Assembly (NCBI GenBank): GCA_002434335.1
Contig: DJJW01000010.1
Coordinates: 134,900 to 155,455, forward strand
Origin: Lachnoclostridium sp. UBA6558
GTDB taxonomy: Bacteria > Bacillota > Clostridia > Lachnospirales > Lachnospiraceae
Reading direction: 5' to 3'
Length of the DNA stretch: 20,556 nucleotides
Position 1 is the stretch's first letter. Every line of letters starts with the position of its first letter. The notes under the pieces are model-generated. The model was given only the letters and a program-made list of their open reading frames with translations, was not told the DNA's origin and did no database searches. Below are positions 1 through 8,465 of the stretch, one piece after another. The translations under genes were made by a program, and so were the position numbers.

Positions 1-1295
1 ATAAATTGCTGCGCTGTTCTTCCGGAACGTCCTCCATGATTCATTTCCCATCTGTTCGCTTCCAGCGTAAGCTCCTCCTCCCCTAGTTGTATCTGCGGAT
101 GCTTCCCTGCCAGGCCTTTTACAATATCAAAGAATTCTCTCTGGTCAGGTTTGGAATAATTAATTGTAATACCAAAGCGCGCTACCAAGGATAGCTTCTC
201 CTGCATGGTATCACTTCTGTGAAGCTCATCCTTTGACATATCAGACCTGTCACTCCAGGTCTCACGTATCAAATGTCTTCTGTTAGAGGTTGCATAAATC
301 AGTACATTATCCGGTTTTATCTCCAGTCCGCCTTCAATGACTGCTTTCAGATATTTGTATTCGATTTCAAATTCCTCGAAAGATAAATCATCCATATAGA
401 TAATAAACTTATAGTTTCTGTTTTTGATTTCCGCTATAACGGAAGACAGGTATTGAAACTGATGTTTATAAATTTCTATAATTCTAAGTCCCTGATTGTA
501 GTATTCATTCAGGATAGCCTTAATGCTGGAGGATTTGCCTGTACCGCTGTCTCCGTAAAGCAGGCAGTTATTTGCCTTTCTTCCTTGTACAAAAGCTTCT
601 GTATTCTCAATGAGTTTTTTCTTTTGCAGCTCATAGCCAATCAAATCCTTTAGATGTGATTCATCGGTATTAAAGATAGGAATAATATCCGGCTCATTCT
701 GCTTTTCCTGTATACGAAATGCCTTATTCAGTCCGAATTTACCTACACCATAATCTTTATAAAAGCGAGTAACCGCATGCAGGAGCTCTTGTTCACTGGA
801 AGCCGCTGCAATCGCTTCTGAAAGCAATTTTATTTTGTCACTTACACTTTTATTATATCGCCTTTCATTTTTCTCAATTGCCTGGTAGTTGGTTATGGTC
901 GTGAAGCAGTTAATCTCAAGACGTTCTTCTACTCGGGTAAAATCATACTCGGACAGCTTTTTAAATATCATCAGATCCGAAGCGGCAAATACATTAACGG
1001 AACCTTCAAGGGTACCTTTCTTCTCACAGCTGATGCTAAAGGGGTTCTCACTGACTGCCAGTAAATAAGCCAGGTAATTCTGCCACAGATTCTTATCAAA
1101 ACCATAATCGGTAGCCAGAACCAGCAGCTGGTTAATCTGCTCGTAAATCTCACTGATAAACTTCTCTTTTGTTTCAGCTGATACCGCTGCCGTAGATTCA
1201 TCATCCAGTCTTTTTATAATATCAGCCAATGTAAAGAGAATTTTATTCTCTTTTGTATGTCTGTATATAATAAGTTTAGCCGTATATTGATACAT
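1..1295 (-). CDS. DUF815-family AAA+ ATPase (3' end cut by window edge)
   Basis: The reading frame is open from an ATG at 1295 to the window edge with no stop, giving 431 residues; only the last few residues and the stop are missing. The first 200 residues are a mostly helical N-terminal region without a motif I recognise. The ATPase core follows: Walker A GDSGTGKSS at about 248-256, a Walker B-like stretch ending YMDDLSFEE near 300-308, a sensor-1-like ATSNRR at 335-340, and a C-terminal GGRSGRTAQQF typical of DUF815 proteins. The start is supported by AGGAGGT seven bases upstream. The family is a P-loop ATPase of the AAA+ type with poorly known function, presumably cytoplasmic. It follows the chemoreceptor gene after a short gap that holds its own promoter-like site. 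Family assignment is confident; the cellular role is unknown. Confidence 0.85.
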   Translation of the reverse strand, partial: MYQYTAKLIIYRHTKENKILFTLADIIKRLDDESTAAVSAETKEKFISEIYEQINQLLVLATDYGFDKNLWQNYLAYLLAVSENPFSISCEKKGTLEGSVNVFAASDLMIFKKLSEYDFTRVEERLEINCFTTITNYQAIEKNERRYNKSVSDKIKLLSEAIAAASSEQELLHAVTRFYKDYGVGKFGLNKAFRIQEKQNEPDIIPIFNTDESHLKDLIGYELQKKKLIENTEAFVQGRKANNCLLYGDSGTGKSSSIKAILNEYYNQGLRIIEIYKHQFQYLSSVIAEIKNRNYKFIIYMDDLSFEEFEIEYKYLKAVIEGGLEIKPDNVLIYATSNRRHLIRETWSDRSDMSKDELHRSDTMQEKLSLVARFGITINYSKPDQREFFDIVKGLAGKHPQIQLGEEELTLEANRWEMNHGGRSGRTAQQF

Positions 1296-1399
1296 CTTCT
1301 TACCTCCTGTGTAAGTATTTATACCCTCTATTTTAGAGCATATTCTGCAGAGTCCTTATATTCCTATACAACTCAGCTTACTTTATCAAATAATTAGTT

Positions 1400-1408
1400 A
1401 TTATACCA
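1400..1408 (-). promoter_or_regulatory. extended -10 promoter for the DUF815 gene
   Basis: The minus strand reads TGGTATAAT, a perfect extended -10 element, 105 bases upstream of the DUF815 start and just past the chemoreceptor stop codon. No convincing -35 hexamer is present; extended -10 promoters often lack one. No terminator separates the two genes, so read-through is also possible. Confidence 0.45.
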
Positions 1409-1410
1409 CA

Positions 1411-3549
1411 TCAAACCCGAAACATGTTTATTGCTTCCTTTAAATCTTTTGAATTCTCTGCCAATACTAAGGCTGCCTCCTCCAGTGCTTTCACCGAGGC
1501 ATTCTGTATGTGCACTGTATCTTCAACCATCTCAGAAGCTGCCAGGGTCTGCTGTGAGATTGCTGAAATACTTTCAACAGCATTGAGTGTTCCGCCTCTT
1601 GCCGAATCCATGTTAGTTACATTCTGTCCAATAATCTCCAGACTGTTTGCCAGCTTCTGGATTCCATCTCCCATGTTCCTAAAAGTAGTAATGGTATTCT
1701 CAACTATGCCGTTTTGTTTGCTGACAATCTGCTCCGCATCCTTTGCAATACTTACAGTATCTGTAGTCTGCTGGATTATATCGTCAATAACACTGTTTAT
1801 TTCACCTGCAGCTTTTATGGATTGCTCTGCAAGCTTTCTTATCTCTTCTGCTACTACTGCAAATCCTCTCCCTGCTTCTCCTGCTCTTGCAGCTTCAATG
1901 GAGGCATTAAGTGCCAGCAGATTGGTCTGATCTGCTATTTCATTGATAACCTGTATGATTCTTTCAATGGAATGTGATTTCTGCTCCAAAGCAGTGATAT
2001 TACTCATAACAAATCTGGTTATATCATTGGTGGCTTCTGACTGTTTTGATAGTTCTTCCATGGTGCCAATACCCTTAATTATCATATTATTAGAGTTTTC
2101 AGCAATTACCTCGATTTCTTCGATGCTGGTATTAACAGTCTTGATTTTCTCAGACAGCTCATCCATTTGTACAAGGCAGTTTTGAGAATCTTGTGCCTGC
2201 CCTGATATACCATGGCCAATCTCATGAATGGATATTGAGATTTCACCGCTGGCAGCGGCTATGTTTTCTGAAGCTTTTAAAACATTGTCTGCTGATTCAG
2301 ATACCAGCCTGCTGACATTTGTAACTTTTAATATGAGTTTCCTCATATTATTTATCATGTCTTTTGTATTTCCCGCAAGAATAATAAATTCATCCCTGTG
2401 TTTGTGCTCCATAGATACGGTAAAATCTCCTTCAGCCAGTTGTTTAAGGCTTCGATTAATATGTTTAAGGCTTAAGGCGATTCCTTGTGAGAGAAATGCT
2501 GCAATAAGGACAGCAATTACAGCCGCTGCCACTACAATTATCGTAGTAAAGGATTTAATGCTGTCTGCCTGTTCCATAAAGCTGGCTTTTGGAATTAAAG
2601 CACACAAAACGACTCCCGTTCCCGCTATTTTATTATATAAGAAAAGATAATCCTTTCCATCATAGGCAACATAATTCTGCCCTTTAGCAGCAGCTCCTGA
2701 AACTGCTGTCTGATAATATTCCTCTGTAGTAAAATGAAACTCTTCTTTGCTGTTACCTAAGGATATCGAAGCTGTTTCATTTTTCTTATCTGTGCCAGCT
2801 TTAATCAGCATTTCATTACCATCGGCTGTAACAACCCCTACTATACTGTCCTTTCCAAAATCCAAATCTTTCAGGAAGCTGTTAATCTCTCTTTTCTTTA
2901 TGTCTATTATAATAACACCTTCATCAATCTGAAATTTCTGAACCAGAGCAAAAGCGAAATCCTCTGTTTTAGTGCCTAATTTTTCGTCCACTATAGGATG
3001 ACTTCCTATCCAGAAATGATCAATTTTAGTATCAGATATTTTTGCAAATATGGGATCATTTTTAAGATCATCATAGAATCCTTCAGCCGAACGGTTAGAG
3101 CTGGTGGCAACCTGACTGTGCGCTTTGGGAATGATATGTATGTCTTCAATCATTGATTCAGAGTCAGCTTTCTTGACCAGATCTGTACTAAGACTCTGTA
3201 TATAGGCGTTCTTGTTAAAATCATCGGTGAAATTCTGATTCTGAATATAATAATAGATTCCCGTATCTTTCGTATACAACGAAGCTATAGATTCTACCCC
3301 CTTAAAACCATAATCCAGATATTTGGCAGCCATCTTCATTGTATTTTCCGTAGATTTCTCATAATTGCTTACCAATCCGTCCGAGGCTTTCCAATATGAT
3401 AATAATCCTAGTCCTATTATAAAAAAGATTGGTATTGCAAATCCTATAATCAATTTAAAGCGTATCCCCATTAACTTTTTGTTTTCCTTACCACTTATCC
3501 TCTTACTGCTCTCTTTTTTCTTGCCTTTGATACGTTGACTTTTTTTCAT
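1411..3549 (-). CDS. methyl-accepting chemotaxis protein with Cache-type sensor domain
   Basis: Transmembrane chemoreceptor that should signal to CheA/CheW. From the chosen start the protein has 712 residues: a very basic N-terminal tail, membrane segment 1 at about 31-53, an extracellular sensor of about 280 residues that looks like a double Cache domain, membrane segment 2 at about 335-356, a HAMP linker, and a cytoplasmic signalling domain. The signature hairpin tip is present near 535-580 (ADQTNLLALNASIEAARAGE, then GRGFAVVAEEIRKLAEQS). There is no C-terminal NWETF-type CheR tether. The start at 3549 is preferred to the in-frame ATG at 3573 because AAAGGGG lies just upstream of it, while the upstream ATG falls inside an inverted repeat and has no ribosome binding site. 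No chemotaxis or flagellar gene is nearby. The ligand cannot be read from the sequence. Confidence 0.93.
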   Translation of the reverse strand: MKKSQRIKGKKKESSKRISGKENKKLMGIRFKLIIGFAIPIFFIIGLGLLSYWKASDGLVSNYEKSTENTMKMAAKYLDYGFKGVESIASLYTKDTGIYYYIQNQNFTDDFNKNAYIQSLSTDLVKKADSESMIEDIHIIPKAHSQVATSSNRSAEGFYDDLKNDPIFAKISDTKIDHFWIGSHPIVDEKLGTKTEDFAFALVQKFQIDEGVIIIDIKKREINSFLKDLDFGKDSIVGVVTADGNEMLIKAGTDKKNETASISLGNSKEEFHFTTEEYYQTAVSGAAAKGQNYVAYDGKDYLFLYNKIAGTGVVLCALIPKASFMEQADSIKSFTTIIVVAAAVIAVLIAAFLSQGIALSLKHINRSLKQLAEGDFTVSMEHKHRDEFIILAGNTKDMINNMRKLILKVTNVSRLVSESADNVLKASENIAAASGEISISIHEIGHGISGQAQDSQNCLVQMDELSEKIKTVNTSIEEIEVIAENSNNMIIKGIGTMEELSKQSEATNDITRFVMSNITALEQKSHSIERIIQVINEIADQTNLLALNASIEAARAGEAGRGFAVVAEEIRKLAEQSIKAAGEINSVIDDIIQQTTDTVSIAKDAEQIVSKQNGIVENTITTFRNMGDGIQKLANSLEIIGQNVTNMDSARGGTLNAVESISAISQQTLAASEMVEDTVHIQNASVKALEEAALVLAENSKDLKEAINMFRV

Positions 3550-3565
3550 AATAACCCCTTTCGTG

Positions 3566-3590
3566 AATATCAAATTAAAGATTTGATATT
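3566..3590 (-). repeat. perfect inverted repeat in the chemoreceptor leader
   Basis: AATATCAAAT and ATTTGATATT form a perfect 10-bp inverted repeat with a 5-base spacer. It ends six bases from the ribosome binding site of the chemoreceptor (about 3554-3560). It could be a dimeric repressor operator or an mRNA hairpin next to the ribosome binding site. It has no U-tract on the gene side, so it is not a terminator. The rest of 3591-3754 upstream shows no clear sigma-A or sigma-D promoter. Confidence 0.6.
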
Positions 3591-3754
3591 CCTGAATTCG
3601 TAGATGAAATATCAGACTTTTTGCTTTTCAACCTAATTCCCTTCAGTGTGCCTTCTCAAACATTCAAATCAATATCATAACCTGCTTTATCAACCTGACA
3701 CCTACTGGCAAATCTTCCATTCTTCCTCAGATTAACGCTTTATAGCTTTATTAC

Positions 3755-3800
3755 AAAAAAGTGCCGATAGGCTACTCAATAAGAGTGGCCTCATCGACAC
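3755..3800 (-). terminator. rho-independent terminator of argS
   Basis: About 75 bases after the argS stop, the minus strand carries a long hairpin of two arms of about 17 bases around the loop TTATT, with GTGTCGAT pairing to ATCGGCAC at its base, followed directly by TTTTTT. It isolates argS from the chemoreceptor gene. Confidence 0.88.
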
Positions 3801-3875
3801 ACCAAATTTTACATCAATTTTTTATGAAATGCAAGTTAAAATCTCCAAAAATGACAGACAAAATACCACTTATTT

Positions 3876-5636
3876 CTACATTCTTTCCGGAGACTCAAAG
3901 CCTAATAAATCAATACCGGTTTCCAGTATACCTTTAATCAAAGTTATTAAAGCTATCCAGGATTTCTGCTTCTCCTTATCCTCTTCAGCAAGAATCTTAT
4001 TTTCATGATAGAAGCTGTTAAATGCGTTAGCTACTCCATAGAGATACTGACAGATCTTATGAGGCGCATACTCATTACCGGCTGTTTCTACTACATCATT
4101 AAATCTTGAAGCTTCTAACATCAGATTTATCTCAGAAAGAGTTTTGCCGGGGATTAGTGCCTCTGTTGTAATACTGTCGCTGCCGTATTTCTGGATAATA
4201 GATTTGATACGCACTATTGTATAGAGTAAGTAAGGTCCAGTATTTCCTTCAAAGGAAATGAAACGCTCCAGATCAAAGATATAGTCCTTGGAAGCCTGGT
4301 TTGAAAGATCTCCATATTTTAAAGCTGCCAGACCGACAATCTTAGAAATAGCTTCTGCTTCCTGCCTGTCCATTTCTCTGTTTTCAAGCATCTTTTCAAG
4401 AACTGCATTGCTAATATTACTGATAAGATTCTCAAGACGCATAACACCGCCGTCACGAGTCTTAAAAGGTTTACCGTCTTTTCCGTTCATTGTACCAAAT
4501 CCAAGGAAAGTAAGTTTTGTTTCTTCCTCAACCAGTTTGGTCTTCTTAGCGCAACGGAAAACCGTCTCAAAATATAGTTCCTGTCTCTTATCTACTACAT
4601 AAAGGATTTCATCAGGTGCAAATAATTCCATTCTTTCCACCATAGTAGCAAGATCCGTTGTATTGTAAAGAGTACCACCGTCAGACTTCAGTATCATACA
4701 AGGAGGCATTTCTTTGGTATCTGACTCTTCTTTTACATCGACAACCAAAGCACCCTCACTGATTCTTGCATAATTATGCTCTTTCAAATATTCCACCATG
4801 CCCGGTATATAACTCTGTGCATCACTTTCCTTCTTCCAGAGATCGAAATCCACCAGCAGGTTATCATAATTCTTTTTCAGATCTTCTATGGATACATTCA
4901 GGATGTGCTGCCATAGGGCAAGATACCCTGGATTTCCGTTTTGAAGTTCTACCGTAGCTGCTTTCGCTGCTTCTCTGAACTCATCATTTTCCTTCGAATA
5001 AGCGCTTGCTGCCGGATATATCTGCTCCAGTTCACTGATTGTAAAAGGTGCCTCTTTCGGATAATCACCTTCGTAGTCTTTCTTAAAATATACCAAATCC
5101 GGCTGATCCAGCTTAATCTTCATCATTATAAGACCAATCTGCAGTCCCCAGTCACCCAGATGCACATCACCTATAACATTGTGGCCTAAAAAGCGATCAA
5201 TACGTTTAATGCTTTCTCCGATAATTGCCGGACGTAAGTGGCCTACGTGAAGAGGTTTGGCGACATTGGCACCGCCGTAATCTATAACGATAGTTTTCGG
5301 TTTATCGGTTTTCTCACAGCCATACTGATTCTCCCTGGACAGCTGTTTTACATAACCGGTTATGAACTCACTGGTTAAAACAATATTAATAAAGCCGGGT
5401 GCTACTGCCTCTATCTTCTCATAGGAATTGCTTTTTGACAGTACTTCTACTACTTCTCCTGCTATTGCAAGAGGTGCTTTCTTATAGACTTTAGCTGCTG
5501 CCAGCGCACCGTTGCATTGATATTGACATAAATCAGGTCTGTTAGAAAGTGTAACAAAGCCGTACTTACTCTCATAACCACAGCTTTCGAATGCCTCCAT
5601 AACTTCCTTCCCTATGATATCAATTAATTTCTGCAT
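3876..5636 (-). CDS. argS: arginyl-tRNA synthetase
   Basis: Class I aminoacyl-tRNA synthetase charging tRNA-Arg with arginine in the cytoplasm. The 586-residue protein, a normal length, has the N-terminal additional domain (about 1-95), the Rossmann catalytic core with HVGH at 130-133 and the family-typical AKPLHVGHLR context, and a C-terminal DALR anticodon-binding helical domain from about 470. Like most ArgRS it lacks a canonical KMSKS; the equivalent loop is GKPFKTRDGG around 388-397. The ATG at 5636 is chosen because AACGGAGGAC lies just upstream; an in-frame ATG at 5663 has no such site. The gene is flanked by terminators, so it appears monocistronic. No T-box leader (specifier hairpin plus UGGN bulge) was found. 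Confidence 0.95.
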   Translation of the reverse strand: MQKLIDIIGKEVMEAFESCGYESKYGFVTLSNRPDLCQYQCNGALAAAKVYKKAPLAIAGEVVEVLSKSNSYEKIEAVAPGFINIVLTSEFITGYVKQLSRENQYGCEKTDKPKTIVIDYGGANVAKPLHVGHLRPAIIGESIKRIDRFLGHNVIGDVHLGDWGLQIGLIMMKIKLDQPDLVYFKKDYEGDYPKEAPFTISELEQIYPAASAYSKENDEFREAAKAATVELQNGNPGYLALWQHILNVSIEDLKKNYDNLLVDFDLWKKESDAQSYIPGMVEYLKEHNYARISEGALVVDVKEESDTKEMPPCMILKSDGGTLYNTTDLATMVERMELFAPDEILYVVDKRQELYFETVFRCAKKTKLVEEETKLTFLGFGTMNGKDGKPFKTRDGGVMRLENLISNISNAVLEKMLENREMDRQEAEAISKIVGLAALKYGDLSNQASKDYIFDLERFISFEGNTGPYLLYTIVRIKSIIQKYGSDSITTEALIPGKTLSEINLMLEASRFNDVVETAGNEYAPHKICQYLYGVANAFNSFYHENKILAEEDKEKQKSWIALITLIKGILETGIDLLGFESPERM

Positions 5637-5705
5637 TTTTTGTCCTCCGTTAAAGCATTGCATAGATTCCAGAATAGATATTACTATTCGTGGTCATTAA
5701 AAAAT

Positions 5706-5734
5706 ACTTTATCATAATTACTTGTTCCTGTAAA
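5706..5734 (-). promoter_or_regulatory. candidate sigma-A promoter of argS
   Basis: TTTACA (5729-5734), a 17-base spacer and TAAAGT (5706-5711) on the minus strand match five of six and four of six consensus bases. It lies between the pspC terminator and argS, giving a leader of about 65 bases. Moderate support only. Confidence 0.4.
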
Positions 5735-5751
5735 TAACTATTCATAAAATA

Positions 5752-5795
5752 ACAAAAACAAGCCGTATCTGCTTATGATAGCGGCTTATTTTTGT
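5752..5795 (-). terminator. rho-independent terminator after pspC, symmetric enough to act in both directions
   Basis: The stem AAGCCG...CGGCTT, extended by TATC/GATA with one bulge, is flanked on both sides by A/T runs, so the outer bases also pair almost perfectly. On the minus strand it ends in GTTTTTGTT and lies about 30 bases after the pspC stop. Confidence 0.8.
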
Positions 5796-5824
5796 CTTGC
5801 TATATTCTAGATTCCTAGCAGCTT

Positions 5825-6016
5825 TTACGGTTCATTAGGAACAATAATTGCTGCAATCAAATAAATCCAGATACCCGCTGAGGCACCGAAAAATGCAAGC
5901 AGTACAAAAACCAGTCTGACTATTGTGGGATCGACCTTTAAATAATCAGCTGCTCCGCCGCATACTCCCGCAATCATTCTGTTACTTCTGGAACGGTATA
6001 ATCTCTTCTCATCCAT
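5825..6016 (-). CDS. PspC-domain membrane protein
   Basis: A 63-residue protein made almost entirely of one PspC domain. It has a basic start (MDEKRLYRSRSNRMIAG), the hallmark VCGGAADYLKVDPTIVRL segment, and one strongly hydrophobic membrane helix (about 36-58) with an Ile-Val-Pro-Asn end. PspC domains occur in phage-shock and Lia-type envelope stress systems, where they sense or transmit membrane damage. The start has only a weak ribosome binding site (GCAGGG), which partly overlaps the end of a leader stem (6028-6088). It lies 243 bases downstream of the DUF4097 gene in the same direction, suggesting a related role. Family is confident; exact function is inferred. Confidence 0.88.
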   Translation of the reverse strand: MDEKRLYRSRSNRMIAGVCGGAADYLKVDPTIVRLVFVLLAFFGASAGIWIYLIAAIIVPNEP

Positions 6017-6027
6017 ACTCTGTACCC

Positions 6028-6088
6028 TGCCGCATACTTATTACCAGTCTAATGCTTTTCGTATTCCTACTGCTGGCAGTATGCGGCA
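6028..6088 (-). repeat. 10-bp perfect inverted repeat in the pspC leader
   Basis: TGCCGCATAC (6028-6037) and GTATGCGGCA (6079-6088) are exact inverted copies separated by 41 bases. The 3' arm on the mRNA ends 11 bases before the pspC ATG and its last bases contribute to the only ribosome-binding-like sequence (GGCAGGG). If folded, the stem would partly mask translation initiation. Confidence 0.6.
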
Positions 6089-6188
6089 TTTCCTTTCTTA
6101 TTTGATCTTATAATTAATCTGTTTCAATAATTCTGTTACAATAATATGGTATTTATTCGCAGCAACGTGCTTTTCCTCTATTCGCTTT

Positions 6189-6197
6189 ATTATACCA
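6189..6197 (-). promoter_or_regulatory. extended -10 promoter upstream of pspC
   Basis: The minus strand reads TGGTATAAT, a perfect extended -10 element, giving pspC a leader of roughly 165 bases that includes the inverted repeat at 6028-6088. No good -35 was found at the expected distance. The same sequence occurs upstream of the DUF815 gene. Confidence 0.45.
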
Positions 6198-6259
6198 TAA
6201 ATTTCTTTCGATAATGCACTCCTAGTCAAATTGCTTATACAGTTTCGGTTTTATTATTA

Positions 6260-7261
6260 TCAGTCTATATCCATATCTATGCCACCTAAATCACAGGATA
6301 AAATCATGTTATTGGCTGCTTTGTTCTTTTGTGTAATCTGGGTATTGATACCGCTGTATCTTTCACCATTTAATGAAAGGGAGCCAAGTTTACAGTGAAT
6401 GGAATAATCATAATCTTCTTTATTACCTTCAAGATCCAGATCAATATAACCCATGGAAGAACTGATTTTACTCTCACCGGTTATGACTCCGTCAATATCT
6501 ACACTGCCAACGGTACATTCGATTTTTACGTTATGAATAACTGCATCATCTATTTTAAGCGTACCTGCTGCAACTTCATAAGTAGATTTCGATTCCATAT
6601 GCAATTCGTCAATGATAATGGAACCGGCACCTATGGAAAACCTACCGGTATCTGCAGCGAGCATATCTGCTTTAATCAGACCTGCTTCAACAGACAGGTT
6701 AATTTTCCTGGCTACAAAATCCTCCGGCAAGGTAATATAGACCTCAACTGCATCGGTTCTCCTTTCCATATCATCAAGATCAATGTCAACTCCAAAGACA
6801 CTTAAGGTCCCTGCCTCCCCAGAGGTACTGCTTTTTTCTCTGATAATCCATTTACCATCCTTTACTTCACTGACTATCCTATTCGCACCATTCTCACTAA
6901 CATCAATCGAAAAAGAATCACCTTCCCTTATCTGTAGCTTTCCAGCCAGCATATTAATCTCAAGTTCACTTATATCTTTATAAGTAATAGGATATCCCGA
7001 TGCTGTATCCTTATTGTCAATGGAAGCAGCTTCTATGAGATAATTTTTTGTTTCTGCATCAATTTTATCGTCTGATCTATCACTGCTATCCTCATAATCT
7101 TCATCGATCCAATGAAACCAACCATTTGCCAGATTAAAATTAACGTTAGACCACTTGGCATACACCTGATTATCCATGCTAAAGGCTACCACTCCCAAAA
7201 TGAGGCCTATTGCGATAGCTCCACCAGCAATTCGGAATAGGTTTTTCAAAAATACCCTCAT
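6260..7261 (-). CDS. DUF4097 beta-strand repeat protein with N-terminal membrane anchor
   Basis: A 333-residue protein with one N-terminal hydrophobic helix (about 9-30), likely an uncleaved anchor, a short acidic linker, then a long region of repeated short beta strands (patterns such as LSVEAGLIKADML, SIGAGSIIIDEL, VAAGTLKIDDA, CTVGSVDIDGV, SSMGYIDLDLEG, CKLGSLSLNG). This is the DUF4097 parallel beta-helix-like fold, probably outside the membrane. DUF4097 also occurs in LiaX of enterococci, a surface sensor of daptomycin and antimicrobial peptides. The ATG overlaps the upstream stop codon as ATGA, with GGAGGG just upstream, so the gene is translationally coupled to the DUF1700 gene. No terminator was found after it. 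Role in envelope stress is inferred from family and neighbours. Confidence 0.85.
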   Translation of the reverse strand: MRVFLKNLFRIAGGAIAIGLILGVVAFSMDNQVYAKWSNVNFNLANGWFHWIDEDYEDSSDRSDDKIDAETKNYLIEAASIDNKDTASGYPITYKDISELEINMLAGKLQIREGDSFSIDVSENGANRIVSEVKDGKWIIREKSSTSGEAGTLSVFGVDIDLDDMERRTDAVEVYITLPEDFVARKINLSVEAGLIKADMLAADTGRFSIGAGSIIIDELHMESKSTYEVAAGTLKIDDAVIHNVKIECTVGSVDIDGVITGESKISSSMGYIDLDLEGNKEDYDYSIHCKLGSLSLNGERYSGINTQITQKNKAANNMILSCDLGGIDMDID

Positions 7262-8043
7262 GCGTATACCCTCCTTTTGTGAAAAATCTTGTCCCAGATC
7301 ATTTTAATCCAATTAAATACAGCAGGGATTGCTTTCCCTGCAATCCAGATAGTGGCAATAGCAAAAAGTATCCCCAAACCAAGAACAACAAGTCCGCCCC
7401 CAGTTAAACTTAAGCCTAAAGCTGGTGAGATGGATAATTGCAATATTCCTGATATGGCAAGAACGATACCAGTAATCAGTAAGGCTACCGATACGGCAAA
7501 AAATGCTATCCAGATACTGAAAATCGTTGCAACTGCAGCAACAAGTAAACCAAATATTGTTGCTGCTACCGGAATTGCCATTGGAATAGCAAAAAACAAA
7601 AGAATAATTAACAGTATGGTATTTCCGGTGCTATGTTTGTTCTTATTGTCTTTCGTGCTACTATTTTTGTAGTAGCTCTTATTGTTTTTGTAAGATTCAC
7701 TGCTATCTGCTGTTGTACTGCTTCTATCACTACTATTAGTGCTGGTATCCTTATCGTTTCTTATATATCTGCTGAAAACCGGTAAATTGGGTTTTTCCTG
7801 AGAAGCATTATGGTAGCCGTTCTCAGAAAAGTATCCTTCTTCCGTACTTCCATACTCAAGTGATTTTTTGATACTGTCTGCTACTTCCTTCGGAGACCCT
7901 AATTCCCTTATAACAGTTTCTTCCTCTTCCAGCCCTGCTTCGTCAAAATAATTTCGATAGAACTCAAGAGCTTCGTTTCTTTCCTCTTCCGGAATATCCA
8001 CCAGCAGATATCCCAGCTCTTGTATAAACTCATTCTTTGTCAT
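7258..8043 (-). CDS. DUF1700 (HAAS-type) multi-pass membrane protein
   Basis: A 261-residue protein. The N-terminal 65 residues match the DUF1700/HAAS pattern (start MTKNEFIQELGYLLVDIPEE, then FYRNYFDEAG and ELGSPKEVADSIK). A Ser/Asn/Lys-rich low-complexity linker (about 80-140) follows, then several hydrophobic helices from about 142 to 245 and a basic tail (KIFHKRRVYA). In many Firmicutes such genes lie directly after a PadR-type regulator, and the HAAS domain is thought to interact with it or act as a membrane signal. Here the start codon overlaps the padR stop (ATGA), and the next gene also overlaps by four bases, showing a tightly coupled three-gene operon. Confidence 0.85.
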   Translation of the reverse strand: MTKNEFIQELGYLLVDIPEEERNEALEFYRNYFDEAGLEEEETVIRELGSPKEVADSIKKSLEYGSTEEGYFSENGYHNASQEKPNLPVFSRYIRNDKDTSTNSSDRSSTTADSSESYKNNKSYYKNSSTKDNKNKHSTGNTILLIILLFFAIPMAIPVAATIFGLLVAAVATIFSIWIAFFAVSVALLITGIVLAISGILQLSISPALGLSLTGGGLVVLGLGILFAIATIWIAGKAIPAVFNWIKMIWDKIFHKRRVYA

Positions 8044-8363
8044 GAGACTTCCACCCCCACAAAAATGTTATTAATCTTAGCCGCGTAAATCTTCCATTCT
8101 TTTATATAAAGTTTTAATTGGGCTTTCCCTTTATCCGTAATCTTGTAATATCTTCTGTTCCGGCCGTCAAATGCCTGATCATAGACTTCCAGACAATCCT
8201 CTTTCTGAAGTCGTCTGAGTACCGGGTACAGGGTGGACTCCGATATTTCAATAACCTGGCGTATATCCTGGGTTATTTTATAGCCATAGGTACCTTCCTG
8301 ATCTTTGGATACGATACCAAGAACAATGGCATCCAGTAAAGCTGCTCCTGTATTAAATACCAT
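8040..8363 (-). CDS. PadR-family transcriptional regulator
   Basis: A 107-residue winged-helix DNA-binding protein. The PadR core is clear: an N-terminal helix (GAALLDAIVLGIV), YGYKITQDI, the recognition region ESTLYPVLRRLQKEDCLEVY, and a wing GRNRRYYKITDKGKAQL. The ATG at 8363 is preferred over one at 8426 because the PadR domain starts right there and AAAGGAAGAAG precedes it. PadR proteins usually repress their own operon and release DNA on binding a ligand or partner. The AT-rich dyads just downstream of the mapped promoter would suit autoregulation. It begins the operon padR - DUF1700 - DUF4097. Confidence 0.92.
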   Translation of the reverse strand: MVFNTGAALLDAIVLGIVSKDQEGTYGYKITQDIRQVIEISESTLYPVLRRLQKEDCLEVYDQAFDGRNRRYYKITDKGKAQLKLYIKEWKIYAAKINNIFVGVEVS

Positions 8364-8465
8364 GATAACTTCTTCCTTTCTGACAGAATTCAAATAATTA
8401 TTCATTAAATGCTCACAATTTATCATTTTTATAATACTGGGTATATTATATTATCTAATTCACTA

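Noticed and set aside
1424..1930. Long plus-strand open frame opposite the chemoreceptor signalling domain
   Set aside because: It is the mirror of the strongly conserved chemoreceptor coding sequence, has no ribosome binding site and no recognisable domain.
3550..3573. Longer chemoreceptor N-terminus starting at 3573
   Set aside because: No ribosome binding site before it, and the extra codons run through the leader inverted repeat; the inner ATG has AAAGGGG at good spacing.
3601..3660. Possible sigma-D (flagellar) promoter for the chemoreceptor around TCTGATAT on the minus strand
   Set aside because: No TAAA at the required distance and the -10 lacks GCCGATAT; not better than chance.
5637..5750. 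T-box leader for argS
   Set aside because: The leader is only about 65-115 bases, with no specifier loop, no UGGN bulge and no antiterminator/terminator pair.
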